Source: Lachnospiraceae bacterium UBA7225 (lineage in GTDB: Bacteria > Bacillota > Clostridia > Lachnospirales > Lachnospiraceae). Taken from it: a stretch of 8,760 nt of DNA. The stretch is taken from positions 1 through 8,760 of the forward strand of contig DKTR01000049.1 in NCBI GenBank assembly GCA_002473385.1. The letters are read 5' to 3'. Below, piece after piece: positions 7,127 to 8,760 of the stretch. Under the pieces are notes generated by a model. That model saw nothing but the letters and a program-made list of their open reading frames with translations. It did no database searches and was not told the DNA's origin. The number at the start of each line of letters is the position of its first letter. Position 1 is the stretch's first letter. The translations under genes were made by a program, and so were the position numbers.

Positions 7127-8491
7127 TTATAGGCAGTGCTTCATTTTTCCCTGCACATACTGAAAAGTAAAGTAAAAGATGATTCCCTTTGCTACAGATG
7201 TCAGCGTCAGCGCCCACCAGATACCGGAGAGACCGAGGCTGGTGCGGGAGAGCAGCAGGGCAAGCGGGATGCGCGCGCCGGTGACAAGGATGCTGATCGC
7301 GCTGCAGAGTGTGGTTTTTCCAAGACCGGAGAGCGCGCCGATCGTCATCAGCTCGATGCTCATAAAAACCTCGCTGAATCCGATGATGATCAAGTAATTC
7401 GCTGAAGTCTCAATGACTTCCGGTTCATAGAAGAACAGGCGTGAGATGGAGCGCGGCAGCAGGAGAAAGGCGGCTGTGATGAGAAGCCCCCAGATGACAA
7501 GCGCCCGCATGGAAATACGGTAGCCTTCCCGGATACGCTGTGCTTTTTTGGCACCAAAATTTTGTGCGACAAAAGCATTCAGCGCGGCACCGAATCCGTC
7601 TGCAGTGTTCCACGAGAGAGATTCTATCTGTCCGCCGACTCTCTGGGTGGCGATTGCGCCGGGACCGAAGGCGGAGACCATGCGTGTCAGAACCATGGAA
7701 ATGACGCAGTAGGCGGCAGACTGCAGGGCAGAGGGAATGCCGATCCGGCTGATATTCCGGTAGCAGCTTCCGGAAATGGGTCTGAAAAGGCGCACAGTTT
7801 TCAGAAGATTGCCCTCCGGCGCGGCGCGCAGGATTTCCACTAAGAGGACAGTGAGGACAATTACCTGTGCGGAGACGGTGGCGATGGCGGCACCGGCGGC
7901 TTCCAGCCGGGGAAAAGGTCCAACGCCCAGGATCAGCAGAGGATCGAGGATCATATTTGTGATCAGCCCGACCAGATTTGCCTTAAAGGGTGTCCGTGAA
8001 TCGCCCTGCGCTGTGTAAAGCCCGGTGAGCGTCTGGGTTAAGAAACTGAAAATAATCAATCCGCAGGTGATTGTCATATAAATCTGTGCTGCTTCGTAGG
8101 TTTCTGCATCATTCATCTGAAAAAAGGACAGGAGCGGATGCAGAAAGAGCAGGCAGGCACTGCCGAAGAGAATTCCAAGGAGAATGGTAAGCTGCAGAGA
8201 AGCAGCCGCATAGTCGCGCGCCTCCTGCAGGCGCCTGCTGCCGCAGCACTGTGCCATATTTACCTGCCCGCCCATGCGCGGAAACAGAACAAACCCCTGG
8301 GAGAGCCAGACGAACATGCCTCCAACGCCAACACCGGCGACGGCTTTTGAGCCGAGCATACCAATCCACGCCATGTCAGTGATGTTGTAGGCTGTGGCGA
8401 GAAACGAGGATGCCATGATCGGCATGGCGAGTGCGGTAAGTGTCCTGAAAATGGGACCGGAGGTTAAATCCAGTGAACGTTTTTTACTCAT
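7127..8491 (-). CDS. MATE-family efflux transporter (multidrug/Na+ or H+ antiporter)
   Basis: A 454-residue integral membrane protein, within the usual MATE length of about 440-460, with roughly twelve hydrophobic segments in two similar halves. Family marks include PIMASSFLATAYNITDMAWIG in helix 1 (Asp39 lies near where NorM-type proteins carry a cation-binding Asp), QGDSRTPF (162-169) and NMILDPLLI (179-187) in the first half, and GFGAALNAFVAQNFGA followed by a basic loop in the second. MATE proteins expel drugs or metabolites using a sodium or proton gradient; the substrate here cannot be inferred. The start at 8491 is supported on the minus strand by AAAGG six bases upstream. It converges on the GH3 unit and has its own promoter, so a shared role is unlikely. 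Its coding sequence looks visibly more GC-rich than the GH3 genes. The TAA stop lies at 7127-7129. Confidence 0.95.
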   Translation of the reverse strand: MSKKRSLDLTSGPIFRTLTALAMPIMASSFLATAYNITDMAWIGMLGSKAVAGVGVGGMFVWLSQGFVLFPRMGGQVNMAQCCGSRRLQEARDYAAASLQLTILLGILFGSACLLFLHPLLSFFQMNDAETYEAAQIYMTITCGLIIFSFLTQTLTGLYTAQGDSRTPFKANLVGLITNMILDPLLILGVGPFPRLEAAGAAIATVSAQVIVLTVLLVEILRAAPEGNLLKTVRLFRPISGSCYRNISRIGIPSALQSAAYCVISMVLTRMVSAFGPGAIATQRVGGQIESLSWNTADGFGAALNAFVAQNFGAKKAQRIREGYRISMRALVIWGLLITAAFLLLPRSISRLFFYEPEVIETSANYLIIIGFSEVFMSIELMTIGALSGLGKTTLCSAISILVTGARIPLALLLSRTSLGLSGIWWALTLTSVAKGIIFYFTFQYVQGKMKHCL

Positions 8492-8549
8492 AATTTACCT
8501 TTCTGCTTTAATCTGATTATGTAAACTTTTTATTTTAAACTGATTCTTT

Positions 8550-8575
8550 CGTGCAGTCTCAAAAGAGGCTGCATG
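8550..8575. promoter_or_regulatory. Imperfect palindrome at the predicted MATE transcription start
   Basis: CGTGCAGTCTC (8550-8560) and GAGGCTGCATG (8565-8575) are inverted repeats around AAAA. As plus-strand RNA all 11 positions can pair if G-U is allowed; as minus-strand RNA there are two A-C mismatches. It begins five bases past the MATE -10 box and spans about +1 to +24 of that transcript. Neither side is followed by a T-tract, so it is not a usual terminator. The better reading is a DNA-binding site for a regulator of the MATE gene, or a stem at the 5' end of its leader. Confidence 0.45.
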
Positions 8576-8579
8576 TCTG

Positions 8580-8588
8580 ATTATAACA
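8580..8588 (-). promoter_or_regulatory. Extended -10 promoter of the MATE gene
   Basis: On the minus strand the sequence reads TGTTATAAT, a perfect -10 hexamer (8585-8580) with the TGn extension. The -35 position (8608-8603, TATGCA, 17-bp spacer) is a poor match, which extended -10 promoters tolerate. Transcription would start near 8573 and give a leader of about 80 nt before the MATE start codon. Confidence 0.7.
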
Positions 8589-8624
8589 GAGTTGCAGGAG
8601 AATGCATAGAGTGAAAAATAATGC

Positions 8625-8652
8625 TTGACAAATAGTATATACTGTATATAAT
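8625..8652 (+). promoter_or_regulatory. Strong sigma-A consensus promoter directed out of the window
   Basis: TTGACA (8625-8630) and TATAAT (8647-8652) are both perfect hexamers with a 16-bp spacer, predicting a start near 8659. It points rightward, away from the MATE gene, and its target gene lies beyond 8760. The spacer and -10 lie inside a long inverted repeat, so this promoter is probably strong but tightly repressed. Confidence 0.85.
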
Positions 8653-8678
8653 TACATATATACAGTATATACTATTTG
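8629..8678. promoter_or_regulatory. Perfect inverted repeat (22-bp arms), probable repressor operator
   Basis: The arms at 8629-8650 and 8657-8678 are exact reverse complements separated by ATTACA. Each arm contains the self-complementary 10-mer AGTATATACT (8634-8643 and 8664-8673), so the site is two identical palindromes 30 bp apart, about three helical turns. One copy lies between the -35 and -10 boxes, the other just downstream of the predicted start, a layout suited to cooperative repression by two dimers. AT-rich GTATA-type sites like this recall some GntR/YtrA-family operators in Firmicutes, but the regulator is not in the window and this link is a guess. Confidence 0.75.
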
Positions 8679-8680
8679 CT

Positions 8681-8760
8681 GCCGTGCATCTGAAGGAAGC
8701 TGCCGGTGGCAGGTCCTGTAGGTTGCCATGTATCCGGAGGAAGCTGCCGGTGGCAGGTTC
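8681..8760 (+). repeat. 44-bp tandem direct repeat, two copies visible, continuing off the edge
   Basis: Unit 1 is 8681-8724 and unit 2 starts at 8725 and is cut at 8760. Over the 36 shared positions, 31 match and all five differences are transitions; 8694-8714 matches 8738-8758 exactly. Each unit holds CTGCC-GGT-GGCAG, a 5-bp stem with a 3-nt loop, and an AGGAAG purine block. The period is not a multiple of three, and no convincing coding frame with a start signal is seen. The array would lie in the leader of the transcript from the rightward promoter. Its function is unknown. Confidence 0.7.

Noticed and set aside
7136..8369. Several plus- and minus-strand frames of 60-93 codons inside the MATE gene
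   Set aside because: All are shadows of the MATE frame in GC-richer DNA and none has a supported start.
8681..8760. CRISPR array
   Set aside because: Units abut with near-complete identity over the whole period and no variable spacers, so this is a tandem repeat.

Overview
The window looks like chromosomal DNA from a Clostridia/Lachnospiraceae-type gut or rumen Firmicute. This inference rests on the AGGAG-type ribosome binding sites, the consensus sigma-A promoters, and a domain-inverted GH3 beta-glucosidase of the kind known from Butyrivibrio and Ruminococcus. No rRNA, tRNA, CRISPR array, transposase or phage gene was seen.

Positions 1-6972 hold three same-strand genes for glycoside hydrolase family 3 (GH3) proteins, read left to right. 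The first (20-1378) is seen only from just before its catalytic aspartate to its C-terminus. It has an in-frame TAG at 17-19, so it is either interrupted or affected by a sequence error. The second (1484-3886) is its full-length paralogue: a secreted 800-residue protein with a signal peptide, a perfect EF-hand-type calcium loop and both GH3 domains. The third (3904-6972) follows after 17 bases. It is a 1022-residue GH3 enzyme with its two domains in reverse order (GH3_C, FnIII-like, GH3_N), held in the membrane by two N-terminal helices and one C-terminal helix. A strong intrinsic terminator (6996-7027) ends the unit. Together the genes suggest a cell-surface cassette that trims beta-linked oligosaccharides outside the cell; no transporter or regulator is visible, and the substrate cannot be told from sequence.

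Positions 7127-8491 hold a convergent MATE-family multidrug/Na+ antiporter gene on the minus strand. It has its own TGTTATAAT promoter and an imperfect palindrome at its predicted transcription start.

The right end (8492-8760) is non-coding. It holds the MATE promoter and then a divergent, rightward, near-perfect consensus promoter (TTGACA-16-TATAAT) embedded in a perfect 22-bp-arm inverted repeat, which looks like a strong repressor-controlled operator. After it come two copies of a 44-bp tandem repeat that runs off the window. The gene driven by this promoter lies outside.

Most of the window is recognisable carbohydrate-metabolism and efflux content. The parts most worth a second look are the doubly anchored domain-inverted GH3 protein, the unusual catalytic residues of the paralogous pair, and the operator plus repeat array at the right edge.
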